Notes: generated by a model from the sequence alone, not told the origin. Counted from the first letter of the stretch, positions 53,252 through 63,143 are shown. The stretch is DNA of 64,000 nucleotides from Epilithonimonas caeni DSM 17710 (GCF_000426465.1 NZ_AUFK01000009.1:744001-808000), one strand, 5' to 3'. A program made the numbers and translations.

Positions 53252-55204
53252 TTACTCGATTGGGATTAGAATACTTATGATCGTCCCTCTATTCAACTTA
53301 GAATCAATATCGATCGTTCCGTTCAGATTTTCTATCCAAGACCTTATATGTGACAATCCAAAGCTGGACTTGTCCCTCAATGATTCTGTATCAAAACCTT
53401 TTCCGTTATCTTCTGCCATCAATGTGATCTGATGATTGTCCTGCGCTACCTGGATGAATAGTTCAGAAGCCTCTGCATGTTTTATCGTGTTATTAACGAT
53501 TTCCTGCAATGTACGGTAAAGTACATTTTCTATCAGGTCATCTAATTTATGATTAAGTCCAAAGGTATCAAAACTCATTTTCAGTTTATTACTTTGATTG
53601 ACCCTGTCCGAGATGTTTTTCAAAGCACCTTTCAGTCCTTGCTCTGAAAGGAGTGATGGCGCAAGATTATGGGAAATGTTACGAACTTCATCAAAAGCAT
53701 CATTAATGCTTTCCATCAGGGAATTCAGGAGTTCATTCTTTTTTTCATCAGAAATATCTTTTCGCTTTTGAAGGACACTTGCATTGAGTCCGGCAAGAGA
53801 AAGCAGATAACCCAAGCTATCGTGCAACTCCCGTCCAATCCTTTTTCTTTCCTGAACCTCTGCTTCCAACGCCGCATTGGATTTTTTCTTCGTCAATTCG
53901 ATAATTGTTTTCTGAAGTTTGACCTTTTGCTTGTTTTGATGATTTCTGTATAAAAGATATAATCCGCCGAAGACCATCAAAAACATTAGAGACAGAAAGA
54001 ACAACCAAATATTTTTGTTACTGATTGCCAATTCCTTTTTTTCCAGTTCCAGTTGCTGCATTTTGTTGAGCTGATTGAGATAATCGACCTCTACATCATA
54101 GATCTGGTTGACAACCGTATTATTATTAAGCTCTTCCTTGATTTTAACGTGGTTTTGATATTCTTTCAGGCTGGCCTGGAAATCTCCCTTCTTTTCATAG
54201 ATGCTGGAAAGGAGCTGATGCGCATCGGCCTTCAGTGACTGGCTTTTTCTATCAATGGAAACCCGCATCACATCATTAGCATAGCGTAAAGCCTCTTCTA
54301 TTCTATTCTGCCCAAGCAAAACCCTGGATATCCCGACTTTTGAAACTGCGAGCAAATTGATCAAATTTGCTTTTTCTGCAATACGGATACTTTTGGAATA
54401 GGTTTCATACGCTTTATCCAGTTTATTCTCCGTAAGAAACATGTTCCCCATGATCTGATAAGACACACAGGTGCCGTAAATATTCTTCGTCTTTTCCGAA
54501 AGATAGATTGAGCGATTCAGATTTTCCAACCCCAGTTTCATCTGTTTTTTTGAGAAATTGCAGATGGCAATATTGTTAAGAATGGTTGATGCAAGAATGG
54601 TATCTTTGTTAGAATTACTGGAATAGAGGGCCTTATTAAAATAGCCAAGTGCTTTTTCCTGATTATTCAGATTAAGATAGGTAAGTCCGATATTGTTAAG
54701 CGTTCCCGTTTTTTTCTGTTGATTTCCTGCCAGATCATAGTTTTCCAGAGCTTTTATAAAATAGATATAAGCAGAACGGTAATTTCCAAATTCGTTATAA
54801 ATAGTTCCCAAGTTGTTGTTTAGATTGGCGATCTCGTAGTAAAAATCAATCTTATCTGCCAAATCCAGCGATTGTTTATAATACTTTATCGCTTCAGAAT
54901 AATTGGTCTCAAAAGCATATGAAGAACCAATGTACTTTAGACAGATAACTTTTGACCTTTCGTCTTTGGGTGAAATCGACCGTAAGATCTTATTGGATTT
55001 TTCACGGGCCAGCGAAGGATTCTCATAAACCAATTTGTGGATCTCCTCAAATTGCTTTTTGAACGGTTCCGACAGATCCTGTCCATCCTTTTTATCTGAA
55101 GAATGACATGACACCATGAAGATAACCAATAAAAAAGCAATGATTTGAAAAAAAAGAAAATATCTTTTATTCTGCTGTTTTTTATATATTGTGATTCGAT
55201 TCAT
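53252..55204 (-). CDS. TPR-containing sensor histidine kinase (NarX/HisKA_3 type)
   Basis: A 650-residue kinase, predicted lipoprotein or membrane-anchored (LVIFMVSC near residue 33). Residues 60 to about 370 contain several TPR repeats (AIKYYKQSLDLADKI, AYIYFIKALENYDLAGN, KALGYFNKALYSSNSNKD, AYETYSKSIRIAEKANLI). A membrane helix at about 395-415 follows (NIWLFFLSLMFLMVFGGLYLLY). The HisKA_3 dimerisation motif ERKRIGRELHDSLGYLLSLAG and an HATPase (IVNNTIKHAEAS, MAEDNGKGFDTES, GLSHIRSWIENLNGTIDI) complete it. It probably senses a periplasmic or cytoplasmic protein-protein signal via the TPRs and phosphorylates the adjacent regulator. Confidence 0.94.
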   Translation of the reverse strand: MNRITIYKKQQNKRYFLFFQIIAFLLVIFMVSCHSSDKKDGQDLSEPFKKQFEEIHKLVYENPSLAREKSNKILRSISPKDERSKVICLKYIGSSYAFETNYSEAIKYYKQSLDLADKIDFYYEIANLNNNLGTIYNEFGNYRSAYIYFIKALENYDLAGNQQKKTGTLNNIGLTYLNLNNQEKALGYFNKALYSSNSNKDTILASTILNNIAICNFSKKQMKLGLENLNRSIYLSEKTKNIYGTCVSYQIMGNMFLTENKLDKAYETYSKSIRIAEKANLINLLAVSKVGISRVLLGQNRIEEALRYANDVMRVSIDRKSQSLKADAHQLLSSIYEKKGDFQASLKEYQNHVKIKEELNNNTVVNQIYDVEVDYLNQLNKMQQLELEKKELAISNKNIWLFFLSLMFLMVFGGLYLLYRNHQNKQKVKLQKTIIELTKKKSNAALEAEVQERKRIGRELHDSLGYLLSLAGLNASVLQKRKDISDEKKNELLNSLMESINDAFDEVRNISHNLAPSLLSEQGLKGALKNISDRVNQSNKLKMSFDTFGLNHKLDDLIENVLYRTLQEIVNNTIKHAEASELFIQVAQDNHQITLMAEDNGKGFDTESLRDKSSFGLSHIRSWIENLNGTIDIDSKLNRGTIISILIPIE

Positions 55205-55397
55205 TTTATGTCAGTTCCAAAAAAGCCATACAAATATGAGGTTTAATCCTGGAATTAGTTCCATTTTCCATTGATTGACATATAAAATAAGTGGCAGTAC
55301 TTATTTTATTATTAAAAAATTAGCACAAACCCCGAATTGTTTTAGAAAAATTTATGAATTTAATTTGTAAAACATTAATCACATAAAAATTGTAATT

Positions 55398-57080
55398 ATG
55401 AAGAAAATTTTTACTTTATTATCAGCTTCACCATTTTTTTTACTATTCTGCGGAAATATCTATGGCCAGCAAACAATCTACTCTGAAAATTTCAGCTATG
55501 CGCCAGGTGGTATTCCAGCAGGTTGGGTAATAGATGCCGAACAACCACCGGGATGGTCTATCAATAATTCCCAGATCTCCGGCGGTACAGCTCCCGAACT
55601 TTATATGACATATGGGATGCAGGTTGGGCTTAGCCGTTTGATCTCACCTAAAATTGATATTACAGGACATAAGCAGCTTGCTATATCTTATGATCAGTAT
55701 CTTATCAACTATGCCGGTGATGCCGGTGAAACTATTGGTGTAGATGTCACTTTTGATGGTGGGCAGACATGGCAACCGCTTTGGGAAAGACCCTTAGGCG
55801 TACTTAATATTCCACAGGATAGATTTACGTATTTTGTAACAGCACCGGAAAATGCTACTCAGATGCAATACGCCTTCCGTTATGATGGCAATAACTTCTT
55901 CATCAATGGCTGGGCAGTGGATGATGTAAAAATTGAAGATGTTGCCAACAAGGACCTTCTTGTTACCAATATAACAGGAAATACCACTATAAATGCAGGA
56001 AAACCGGCCATGTTTGTGGTAGAAGTTACCAATGGAGGTAAGGATGTACAGAGTAATTACACCGTGAAACTTAAATCTAATGATGGAACAGAGCTGGCAA
56101 GCACATCCGGAGAGCCTGTTAATTTTGGGGAGAAATCTCAGATCTTTCTAAATTGGACACCACAAAACAGCGATATTTCCCAAAAATCAATTTATGCTGT
56201 CGTAGAGAGTTCGGACGATGTGAATCCCGCTAATAATCAGTCGAGAACTCTATCCTTGAACGTGCTGAAAGATGATATTAAAAATGTTCAGATCGGTAAC
56301 GGTTCATTTGCTTTGCAACATTCTATTCCCTTCAATTTTTTCACACATTATAGTCTGGGACAGACCATGTACACATCGCAACAAATAAATAACAGCAATT
56401 CAAAGATCACGGGAATCCAGTACACCTGCCAGTTTGATGAAGATAACAATGATATTCCCATCCAAGTTTACCTTGCAGAGACAGACCAAGAAGATCTTTC
56501 TTCTGACTGGCTTGACCCGTCATCCTTTACACTGGTTTATAATGGAAAAATGAATTTCAAAAAAGGATTCAATAATCTTTATATCCCGTTAGAGACAGAA
56601 TTCAATTACACTGGAAAAAATTTGGTGGTCTATACTAACAAAAGTCACCCACAAATGGTACTTTGGTCAACTTTTATAAGTACATTTTCAGAATCGCCAA
56701 TCTACTCAAGATATAGCGACAGGGATGATGAACCTTATGATGCAATGAATCCTCCACAAGGCTATCCTGTGCTTTATACACCAAACATAACACTTTTCTA
56801 TGCTGATGGAACTATGTCCGTAATCGATGACAGTTCAAAATCTGCATCTGTACAAGTCTATCCGAACCCTGTGAAGGATATCTTGAATATAAAAACTGAA
56901 CAGAATGAAAAAGTTCAGGAAATCCGAATAATAAATGCGGCAGGACAGCTTGTATCCCATAAAATCTTTGGCAACGAAAAACCAGAAGTGAATGTAAAAG
57001 AACTACAGGCCGGATTCTATCTGATCCAGATCATTACTTCCAAAGGAATAACTGCTAAAAAGATTCTGGTCGAAAAATAA
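55398..57080 (+). CDS. T9SS-secreted protein with adhesin-like and CARDB-like domains
   Basis: A 560-residue secreted protein with a signal peptide (MKKIFTLLSASPFFLLFCGNIYGQ). Residues 28-180 resemble the choice-of-anchor J / cleaved-adhesin domain (YSENFSYAPGGIPAGWVIDAEQPPGWSINN, ETIGVDVTFDGGQTWQPLWERP, FINGWAVDDVKIED). Residues about 185-285 are a CARDB-like beta domain (NKDLLVTNITGNTTINAGKPAMFVVEVTNGGKDVQSNYTVKL). The C-terminus (VQVYPNPVKDILNIKTEQ through ITAKKILVEK) is a T9SS type A sorting domain. No enzyme motif seen; likely surface or extracellular. Confidence 0.88.
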   Translation: MKKIFTLLSASPFFLLFCGNIYGQQTIYSENFSYAPGGIPAGWVIDAEQPPGWSINNSQISGGTAPELYMTYGMQVGLSRLISPKIDITGHKQLAISYDQYLINYAGDAGETIGVDVTFDGGQTWQPLWERPLGVLNIPQDRFTYFVTAPENATQMQYAFRYDGNNFFINGWAVDDVKIEDVANKDLLVTNITGNTTINAGKPAMFVVEVTNGGKDVQSNYTVKLKSNDGTELASTSGEPVNFGEKSQIFLNWTPQNSDISQKSIYAVVESSDDVNPANNQSRTLSLNVLKDDIKNVQIGNGSFALQHSIPFNFFTHYSLGQTMYTSQQINNSNSKITGIQYTCQFDEDNNDIPIQVYLAETDQEDLSSDWLDPSSFTLVYNGKMNFKKGFNNLYIPLETEFNYTGKNLVVYTNKSHPQMVLWSTFISTFSESPIYSRYSDRDDEPYDAMNPPQGYPVLYTPNITLFYADGTMSVIDDSSKSASVQVYPNPVKDILNIKTEQNEKVQEIRIINAAGQLVSHKIFGNEKPEVNVKELQAGFYLIQIITSKGITAKKILVEK

Positions 57081-57103
57081 AAATTGATTTTGCAATTATA
57101 AAA

Positions 57104-57131
57104 AAACAGATTGTTAGAGCAATCTGTTTTT
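57104..57131 (+). terminator. Intrinsic terminator of the T9SS adhesin-like gene
   Basis: AAAACAGATTG pairs with CAATCTGTTTT, followed by TTTT. Confidence 0.75.
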
Positions 57132-57237
57132 TTGCATTTATCCTCTTATTATTCTAATAATTAAGCAGTACTACTGATCAATGGCAGAAATAAAATTATT
57201 ATAGGGTTTTCAAATACAAAATGGATAATGAAATTCG

Positions 57238-59565
57238 CTAGATCTCTTCAATAAAATCATAATCCACATCCTTCGTATCATAATTCACAGCAACACGCAA
57301 AGCCCGTAAACCATTGATTCCCTGCAGATCTTCAACTTCCAATTCTTCGATTGATGAAAGTAAATTCTGATCCTGAAGGATTTTTATCAATTTCAGATAT
57401 TCTTCACGTTCCCTATCCTGCGAATAGATAATACTGATCTTCCCGGGTTGGGTGATGCGTTCATCAGAATTTTTAATCAAAGATTTATCGATACGTTTTT
57501 TGATCATTTCGTAACGGGCATTATAGCTTCCGTCCACATCAAAACGTTTTTCATCCATTCTGAAACGAATACTGATCGGCGTACTGTACACCAAGATCAG
57601 AGACGCCACATCCAAAGGATAAGCCAATCGGTCTTTGTGTTTTGCATATTCGATCTCCGTTTCGCAAAGCACCCGCAATTGCCACAAACGAAGGTTTTTC
57701 AGAAAAATCGGGTCGTAGGTCAGATCCGGTTCGATCGATGAACCAATATACATATTATGTTCTACGCCGTCAGTTTTGAAACGCTCGTAGTAAAACGGGA
57801 ATCTATGCTGTTGCTCTTCCTGTCTTTTGTCAAGAATATCAGCCAAGCTTTTGTTGATGGAAGACAAACTATCATCAAATTTTTTACGGAAATTGTAAAC
57901 TAATTCAGTTTTAGAATCCAATTGCTTATAATATTCCGTAACAATGAGATTGTAATTGGTATTCTGAGGTTTTATTGATTCCAGCAAAGGATGAACCTCA
58001 AACAAAATGAAATTCTGAACCTGACTTTCTGTATCAGCACGCAGATCTTTGCTCAAAAGCTTTTGAAAACTGATCAATCTTTCATTGATCTCAGTCAAAT
58101 CATTATCAGAGATCAGATTTTTGAAAACATCAGAGATCAGCATCAAATTGATTTCCAGATCTTTTTTGATCGCCAGATTTCTGGAAACCGAGGAATTTCT
58201 GATATCAGTTTGTCCAAAAAGTGGCGTCAGATTTTCAAAAGTGATTTTTCGGTAAGGCAAATCAAATTCCTCTCTGTAAAACCCGATATGGCGTTCCGCT
58301 TCCTGCCGGAATTTCCAATAAACACTTGGATGTATCGATGTGTACTCTCTTTGAATAATTGCTTGTACCCTTGTTTCGATGCCGTCGTACAATCTGTCCA
58401 TCGTATCTTCCAGATATGGCATTACGATTTCCATTTTTTGAGCATTGATGCTGTTGAGCATTTTTTTCCTTGAGATCAATTCAATGATCCCGAGAATTTT
58501 TTTGTTCTTGATGATCGGCGCAAAAATCGCACTTTTGATTCCGGCTTCGTAAAAATGTTTTGCCATCTGGCTATCCGGAAATTCTTTGTAAGTCCGCTCT
58601 ATATCAGAAATACTGAAGAATTTTTTGGATTCTACCAGTGTGTTGAAATTCTTCTCACAAAGCAATTCGTTCTTGCAATCCTGCGAGTTTCCCAACAAAA
58701 TATAACTCTCGATCACACTATTGATAGGACTTCGGACAAATTTGTTTTCATCGTGATTGATAGATGTAAATCCAACTTCCAGATCAGAAACCTGGAAAAT
58801 CGAACGGAAAACTTTGTTGAGTTCTGGCTTGAGGTTTTTATCGTCCTCAAGATTTATTAATTTACTTTTAAGATTCGCAATGGCGATCTCTGTGGTTGCA
58901 TCAAAGAAATTAACGACCGCAAAACCTTTCAGTTCCCAGCTTTTTGGTGGAAATTTTTCTTTCCAAAGTTCGTAATCTTCAAAATTATCGAGCAATTCTG
59001 AAATTTCTTCCTGTGTTAATCTTTTGAAGTCCTCCGATGGACTGACATCCATAAAATCAGCATTGGTCAAAAATCTATAATGTTTGACCACACCCTCCTC
59101 ATTAGGAATATCAAATATAAAGGGCATCGAAACATTGAGCGGAACATCATAAAAATCATTTAGGATAATGCAACAGCTCATCACATAAAAGCGATGCGGA
59201 TCCATATCTTTGATGATCATATCGAAATTGTCACCTGCTTTTTTTATTATCGATTCAAAACGTTTTGTAGGATTGAAAAAGAAATTGTAAAAAGGAAAAC
59301 TGACAGCTTTGATCTCATTTTCCGTCAACATTGGAGGGAAAAGGTCACGGAGAAGTTCCTTCATCAGAATTTCATTTTTTTCGAAAAAATCAAGATTCGT
59401 GATGCCGTCTAAAAGCTCGGGGAATTCTTTGGTCTTATCCAAGATCCTCTGATGAGAAAGCGCATATTCTGGATTATCGGAAGCTTCTGCTTCCATTTTC
59501 TGGATGAGTTTTTCAAAAGAAAAATTCAATATAAATGGGCTGTCGTAAAAGGCTTGGAACTTCAT
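57238..59565 (-). CDS. Large GAF-domain protein, unknown function
   Basis: A 775-residue cytosolic protein, no signal peptide or membrane segment. A GAF-like domain lies around 240-395 (FSISDIERTYKEFPDSQMAKHFYEAGIKSAIFAPIIKNKKILGIIELISRKKM). N-terminal residues 1-240 and the C-terminal region from about 430 are helical and unfamiliar; the block PLFGQTDIRNSSVSRNLAIKKDLEINL is conserved-looking. The gene stands alone. GAF domains bind cyclic nucleotides or other small ligands. No catalytic domain is recognisable. Confidence 0.82.
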   Translation of the reverse strand: MKFQAFYDSPFILNFSFEKLIQKMEAEASDNPEYALSHQRILDKTKEFPELLDGITNLDFFEKNEILMKELLRDLFPPMLTENEIKAVSFPFYNFFFNPTKRFESIIKKAGDNFDMIIKDMDPHRFYVMSCCIILNDFYDVPLNVSMPFIFDIPNEEGVVKHYRFLTNADFMDVSPSEDFKRLTQEEISELLDNFEDYELWKEKFPPKSWELKGFAVVNFFDATTEIAIANLKSKLINLEDDKNLKPELNKVFRSIFQVSDLEVGFTSINHDENKFVRSPINSVIESYILLGNSQDCKNELLCEKNFNTLVESKKFFSISDIERTYKEFPDSQMAKHFYEAGIKSAIFAPIIKNKKILGIIELISRKKMLNSINAQKMEIVMPYLEDTMDRLYDGIETRVQAIIQREYTSIHPSVYWKFRQEAERHIGFYREEFDLPYRKITFENLTPLFGQTDIRNSSVSRNLAIKKDLEINLMLISDVFKNLISDNDLTEINERLISFQKLLSKDLRADTESQVQNFILFEVHPLLESIKPQNTNYNLIVTEYYKQLDSKTELVYNFRKKFDDSLSSINKSLADILDKRQEEQQHRFPFYYERFKTDGVEHNMYIGSSIEPDLTYDPIFLKNLRLWQLRVLCETEIEYAKHKDRLAYPLDVASLILVYSTPISIRFRMDEKRFDVDGSYNARYEMIKKRIDKSLIKNSDERITQPGKISIIYSQDREREEYLKLIKILQDQNLLSSIEELEVEDLQGINGLRALRVAVNYDTKDVDYDFIEEI

Positions 59566-59787
59566 CGGGTAAAAATCAATGCAAATGTAAGAATTAGGAA
59601 TATATTAATAAAGTCGATTTAAAATTCATAATACTTTAATTCTGTTTGATATAATTAAAATCAAATATGTAACAATTTATCAATGTAAAAGTTAGAATAA
59701 AAATCTTTATTCCAAATTTACAAATTTTAAGATTATTAGATATATCTATCGTTTCATTAGCCGATTTCAAAATTGTTACAATAACTG

Positions 59788-59795
59788 TATCTTTG
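59788..59795 (+). promoter_or_regulatory. TAnnTTTG promoter element before rlmN
   Basis: TATCTTTG lies 19 nt before the TTG start at 59815. The rest of the 249-nt gap is AT-rich with no other feature seen. Confidence 0.5.
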
Positions 59796-59814
59796 CAAAA
59801 AATCTCAGAAAACA

Positions 59815-60855
59815 TTGAAAGATATCCGCACCTTTTCCCTTGATCAGTTAAAAGACCATTTCAGCACAATCGGTGAAAAACCTTTTCGTGCAAAACAGGT
59901 TTATGATTGGCTTTGGAGCAAGAATCTGCATTCCTTTGATGAGATGACGAATCTTTCTAAAGATCTTCGAGAAAGTTTGACGCGTGATTTTTTCATTAAT
60001 CCCATCGCCGTTGATCTATTACAAAAATCTACAGATGGGACGATAAAAAACGGCGTTAAATTGCACGACGGATTAATGGTGGAATCGGTTTTGATTCCTA
60101 CCGAAACCCGCAGTACAGCCTGCGTTTCTTCACAAGTTGGTTGTTCTCTGAACTGTGAATTCTGTGCGACAGCCAAACTGAAAAGAATGCGAAATCTGGA
60201 AGTTGCAGAAATCGTGGACCAAGTTGCTTTGATTGACCGACAAAGCAAAGAATATTTCGACAGACCGCTCACAAACATCGTGTTTATGGGAATGGGCGAA
60301 CCGATGATGAATTACAAAAACGTTGTCGAAGCGATTCATAAAATCACAAAGCCGGAAGGTTTGGGAATGTCACCAAGAAGAATAACGGTTTCCACATCCG
60401 GAATTCCGAAGATGATAAAAATGCTGGCCGATGAAGAACTGAAAGTGAAATTAGCGCTTTCCCTCCATTCCGCAATTGAGCATAAACGAAACAAAATAAT
60501 GCCTTTTTCTGAGAAGTTTCCTTTGACCGACATTATGGATTCTCTGCAATATTGGTATCAGAAAACGGGTTCTCCAATTACTTTTGAATATTGCGTCTGG
60601 AAAGGAATCAACGATGGCGATGAGGATATCAAAGCTTTGATCAAATATTGCCGACAAGTTCCAAGCAAAGTAAACCTCATCCAATACAATCCGATTGGCG
60701 AAGGAAAATTCGACCACAGAAGTATTGAAGCTGAGCAAAAATACGTTCGTGAGCTTGAAAAAGCAGGAATCACGATCGTTGTCAGAAAAAGCCGTGGCGG
60801 TGATATCGATGCGGCGTGTGGACAATTGGCAAATAAATCAACCGAGACCATTTGA
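59815..60855 (+). CDS. rlmN: 23S rRNA/tRNA adenine-C2 methyltransferase
   Basis: Radical-SAM enzyme methylating A2503 of 23S rRNA and A37 of tRNA; 346 residues. N-terminal HhH-like region (LDQLKDHFSTIGEKPFRAKQVYDWLWSKN), then GCSLNCEFCATAKL (CxxxCxxC iron-sulfur motif), NIVFMGMGEPMMNYKNV and ITVSTSGIPKMIK, with the methyl-accepting/transfer cysteines in the C-terminal part (AACGQLA). The start is TTG at 59815; no ATG is near. The YoaK-like gene starts 1 nt after the stop, so they share an operon. Confidence 0.96.
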   Translation: MKDIRTFSLDQLKDHFSTIGEKPFRAKQVYDWLWSKNLHSFDEMTNLSKDLRESLTRDFFINPIAVDLLQKSTDGTIKNGVKLHDGLMVESVLIPTETRSTACVSSQVGCSLNCEFCATAKLKRMRNLEVAEIVDQVALIDRQSKEYFDRPLTNIVFMGMGEPMMNYKNVVEAIHKITKPEGLGMSPRRITVSTSGIPKMIKMLADEELKVKLALSLHSAIEHKRNKIMPFSEKFPLTDIMDSLQYWYQKTGSPITFEYCVWKGINDGDEDIKALIKYCRQVPSKVNLIQYNPIGEGKFDHRSIEAEQKYVRELEKAGITIVVRKSRGGDIDAACGQLANKSTETI

Positions 60856-60856
60856 G

Positions 60857-61576
60857 ATGTTTAGTCATAAGGGAAAAACAAGAACCGACAAACATAATTT
60901 GGGACTTGCATCTCTCTTGTCATTTGTTGCCGGCTTGGTAAATGTTGTTGGATTTATGGCTGTCAGTAAGCTGACAACCAATATCACGGGACATTTTGCG
61001 TACTTTATAGATGAAGCTTTTACGCTAAGATTTACCCAGGCATTTCATACGGCATTATATATTTTCTTCTTCTTTTTGGGAGCATTCTTTTCCAATTTCA
61101 TGGTCGAGATCTATTCCAGGATCAAGGAGAATCTTGTATATATCATCCCAACTATTACGGAAGCGGTTATACTTTTATCAATTGGTATTTTCGGAAATTT
61201 TCTGATAAAGCAATCTCCAGATACGATTGCATTATGTCTTCTTTTTGCAATGGGAATGCAGAATTCCCTCGTGACAAGCATTTCTCATTCTGTCGTAAGA
61301 ACAACACATCTCACGGGGCTTTTCACCGATATGGGAATTGAATTTTCCCAACTTTTCTTCTATAAGGACAAAGAGCATAAAACCAAGCTGGTCAAATCCA
61401 TCAAACTGCGTCTTACCATTATCTGGATGTTTTTCTTGGGTGGGATTATCGGTGGTATTCTATATAAATATTTTGGAATTCGGACTTTGTTTCTGGGTAG
61501 TTCAATACTTTTGGTAGGGCTTATCTATGATTTTATAAAAATCAGGATCCTGATTATCAAAAGAAGACATCTTTAG
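60857..61576 (+). CDS. YoaK/DUF1275 family membrane protein
   Basis: A 239-residue protein from the ATG at 60857; the frame is open further upstream inside rlmN but that part is shadow. Six or so transmembrane helices and the DUF1275 hallmarks GLASLLSFVAGLVNVVGFMAVSKLTTNITGHFAYF and FAMGMQNSLVTSISHSVVRTTHLTGLFTDMGIEFSQLFF. Function unknown; a transporter-like inner-membrane protein. Transcribed with rlmN. Confidence 0.9.
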   Translation: MFSHKGKTRTDKHNLGLASLLSFVAGLVNVVGFMAVSKLTTNITGHFAYFIDEAFTLRFTQAFHTALYIFFFFLGAFFSNFMVEIYSRIKENLVYIIPTITEAVILLSIGIFGNFLIKQSPDTIALCLLFAMGMQNSLVTSISHSVVRTTHLTGLFTDMGIEFSQLFFYKDKEHKTKLVKSIKLRLTIIWMFFLGGIIGGILYKYFGIRTLFLGSSILLVGLIYDFIKIRILIIKRRHL

Positions 61577-61674
61577 AATCTCAAATCTAATTCCCCAGAA
61601 TCGGCAATCATTCCTTAACAATATTTTAATCCATTAAATTTCCTTCTCAGGAGATCAATTCCTATTTTTACAAT

Positions 61675-62187
61675 ATGAAGACGATCTTAGTAGATATGGA
61701 TGGCGTTCTTGCCAATACCAACCAACATTTTATCGATTACGAATACAAAAGAAACAGCAACCAGATTCTTTGGGACAACATTGGCGGACTTCCGGAAGCA
61801 GAAGCTTTCCCTAACTTTTTGGAAGATGTTAATTCCAAAGGATTTTTCAGAACTGTTCCTGTGATAGAAAATTCTATAAAAGCTTTAAAATATCTCAACG
61901 AGAAATATAATGTCCTAGTTGTTTCTTCCGCAACAGAATTTCCCAATAGCCTCACGGAAAAAGCCGAATGGCTGATGGAACATTTCCCTTTTATCAGCTG
62001 GAAACAGATGATCTTCTGTGGACGAAAGGATTTTATCATCGGTGATATTATGATCGATGACCATCCAAAGAACCTGAATCTTTTCCCAGGACAAAGATTA
62101 TTATTTTCACAGCCTCATAATACTAATTCTATTGTTGAGAATTCGATAAGAGTTTCTGGATGGGATGATATTATGAAAATTCTGTAA
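61675..62187 (+). CDS. 5'(3')-deoxyribonucleotidase, NT5C type
   Basis: A 170-residue HAD-superfamily nucleotidase. The nucleophile motif is VDMDGVLANTNQHF (Asp8, Asp10), followed by SSATEFPNSLTEKAEWLMEHFPFI, a QMIFCGRKDFIIGDIMIDDHPKNL region with the metal-binding Asp pair, typical of the mitochondrial-type/YorS-like family. It dephosphorylates dNMPs, adjusting dNTP pools. Start ATG at 61675. The lipoprotein-like gene follows 9 nt later. Confidence 0.9.
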   Translation: MKTILVDMDGVLANTNQHFIDYEYKRNSNQILWDNIGGLPEAEAFPNFLEDVNSKGFFRTVPVIENSIKALKYLNEKYNVLVVSSATEFPNSLTEKAEWLMEHFPFISWKQMIFCGRKDFIIGDIMIDDHPKNLNLFPGQRLLFSQPHNTNSIVENSIRVSGWDDIMKIL

Positions 62188-62196
62188 GTTCGTGCT

Positions 62197-63078
62197 ATGA
62201 AAAAACAGATTTTCTATTTATTAATTCTCTTATCTGGTTTTCAGGTTTCTGCACAAAAAGTTGAATCTCTGAATCTCAAAAAATATATGATCGATGTTTT
62301 GAGTGACTCTTTGCGAGAATCTTCTGGTTTGACGAATATTGACGGGAGATTATTTTCTTTTAATGACAGCGGAAACACCAGCGAAATTTTTGAAATAAAA
62401 GCAGGAAGCTCCCACATAGCAAAGACTTTTCAAACTGGTCTAAAAAATATCGATTGGGAGGCGATTGCCAATGACGGGGAAAATTTTTACATTGGAGAAT
62501 TTGGGAACAATCTGGGAACGAGAAAAGATCTGAAAGTTTATCAAATTCCTTTTAAAAATGATTCTCTGATTGTTGATTCGATTAAAACCATTTCATTTTA
62601 TTATCCTGAACAAACTGATTTTACGCCGAAAAACATCAATAATAATTTCGATGCAGAAGCAATGATTTTCTTAGACGGAAACATTCATCTATTCACAAAA
62701 GAGTGGATCACAAACACCGTCTCGCATTATATAATCGACAAAAACCCGACAGAAAAACAGCCCGCTCAAAAACTGGAAAGCTATAATACAGGTTTTGTTG
62801 TAACAGATGCTTCTATTTTTGAAAACAAATTATATGTTGTCGGTTACACAAAAAATGCGTCAGTTTATCTTATGATTTTTGAGAAAGATAAAACCGGAAA
62901 CCTTTTCTTTAATAAGCCTATAAAAAAGTATTCTTTAGGAAGAGCTTACAATGTTGGGCAAATCGAAGGAATTACCGCGACTGAAAAAGGAATTTATATT
63001 TCGGGAGAGCGTTTCAGTATCAAAATCAAAAAAGTACCGCAAAGTCTTTATTTTATTCCGTTTAAAGATTTAGAATAA
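62197..63078 (+). CDS. Secreted beta-propeller-like protein, paralogue of 43018-43878
   Basis: A 293-residue protein with a signal peptide (MKKQIFYLLILLSGFQVSAQ). Strand-rich blocks mirror the 43-kb paralogue: ESSGLTNIDGRLFSFNDSGNTSEIFEIKAG, WEAIANDGENFYIGEFGNNLGTRKDLKVYQI, FYYPEQTDFTPKNINNNFDAEAMIF, HLFTKEW, and GQIEGITATEKGIYISGERF near the end. The paralogue has a lipid-anchor Cys and this one does not. The fold resembles SdiA-regulated/esterase-like propellers. Function unknown. Confidence 0.85.
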   Translation: MKKQIFYLLILLSGFQVSAQKVESLNLKKYMIDVLSDSLRESSGLTNIDGRLFSFNDSGNTSEIFEIKAGSSHIAKTFQTGLKNIDWEAIANDGENFYIGEFGNNLGTRKDLKVYQIPFKNDSLIVDSIKTISFYYPEQTDFTPKNINNNFDAEAMIFLDGNIHLFTKEWITNTVSHYIIDKNPTEKQPAQKLESYNTGFVVTDASIFENKLYVVGYTKNASVYLMIFEKDKTGNLFFNKPIKKYSLGRAYNVGQIEGITATEKGIYISGERFSIKIKKVPQSLYFIPFKDLE

Positions 63079-63079
63079 T

Positions 63080-63087
63080 TATCTTTG
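63080..63087 (+). promoter_or_regulatory. TAnnTTTG promoter element before the polyprenyl synthase gene
   Basis: TATCTTTG lies 57 nt before the GTG start at 63144. Confidence 0.45.
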
Positions 63088-63143
63088 TAAAGATTTTATG
63101 CAAGTCATAATTTTTTACTCATTTAAATTTTCAAACCCGAACA

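Noticed and set aside
51369-55204. HD-PycTM gene with the neighbouring two-component genes as a defence island
   Set aside because: The NarL-type kinase and regulator are on the opposite strand and are ordinary signal-transduction genes; no nuclease, cyclase or mobile element flanks them.
58190-58220. TDIRNSS block as a class III nucleotide cyclase core
   Set aside because: It resembles the DIRG-type motif only superficially; the other cyclase metal-binding and base-recognition residues are not seen.
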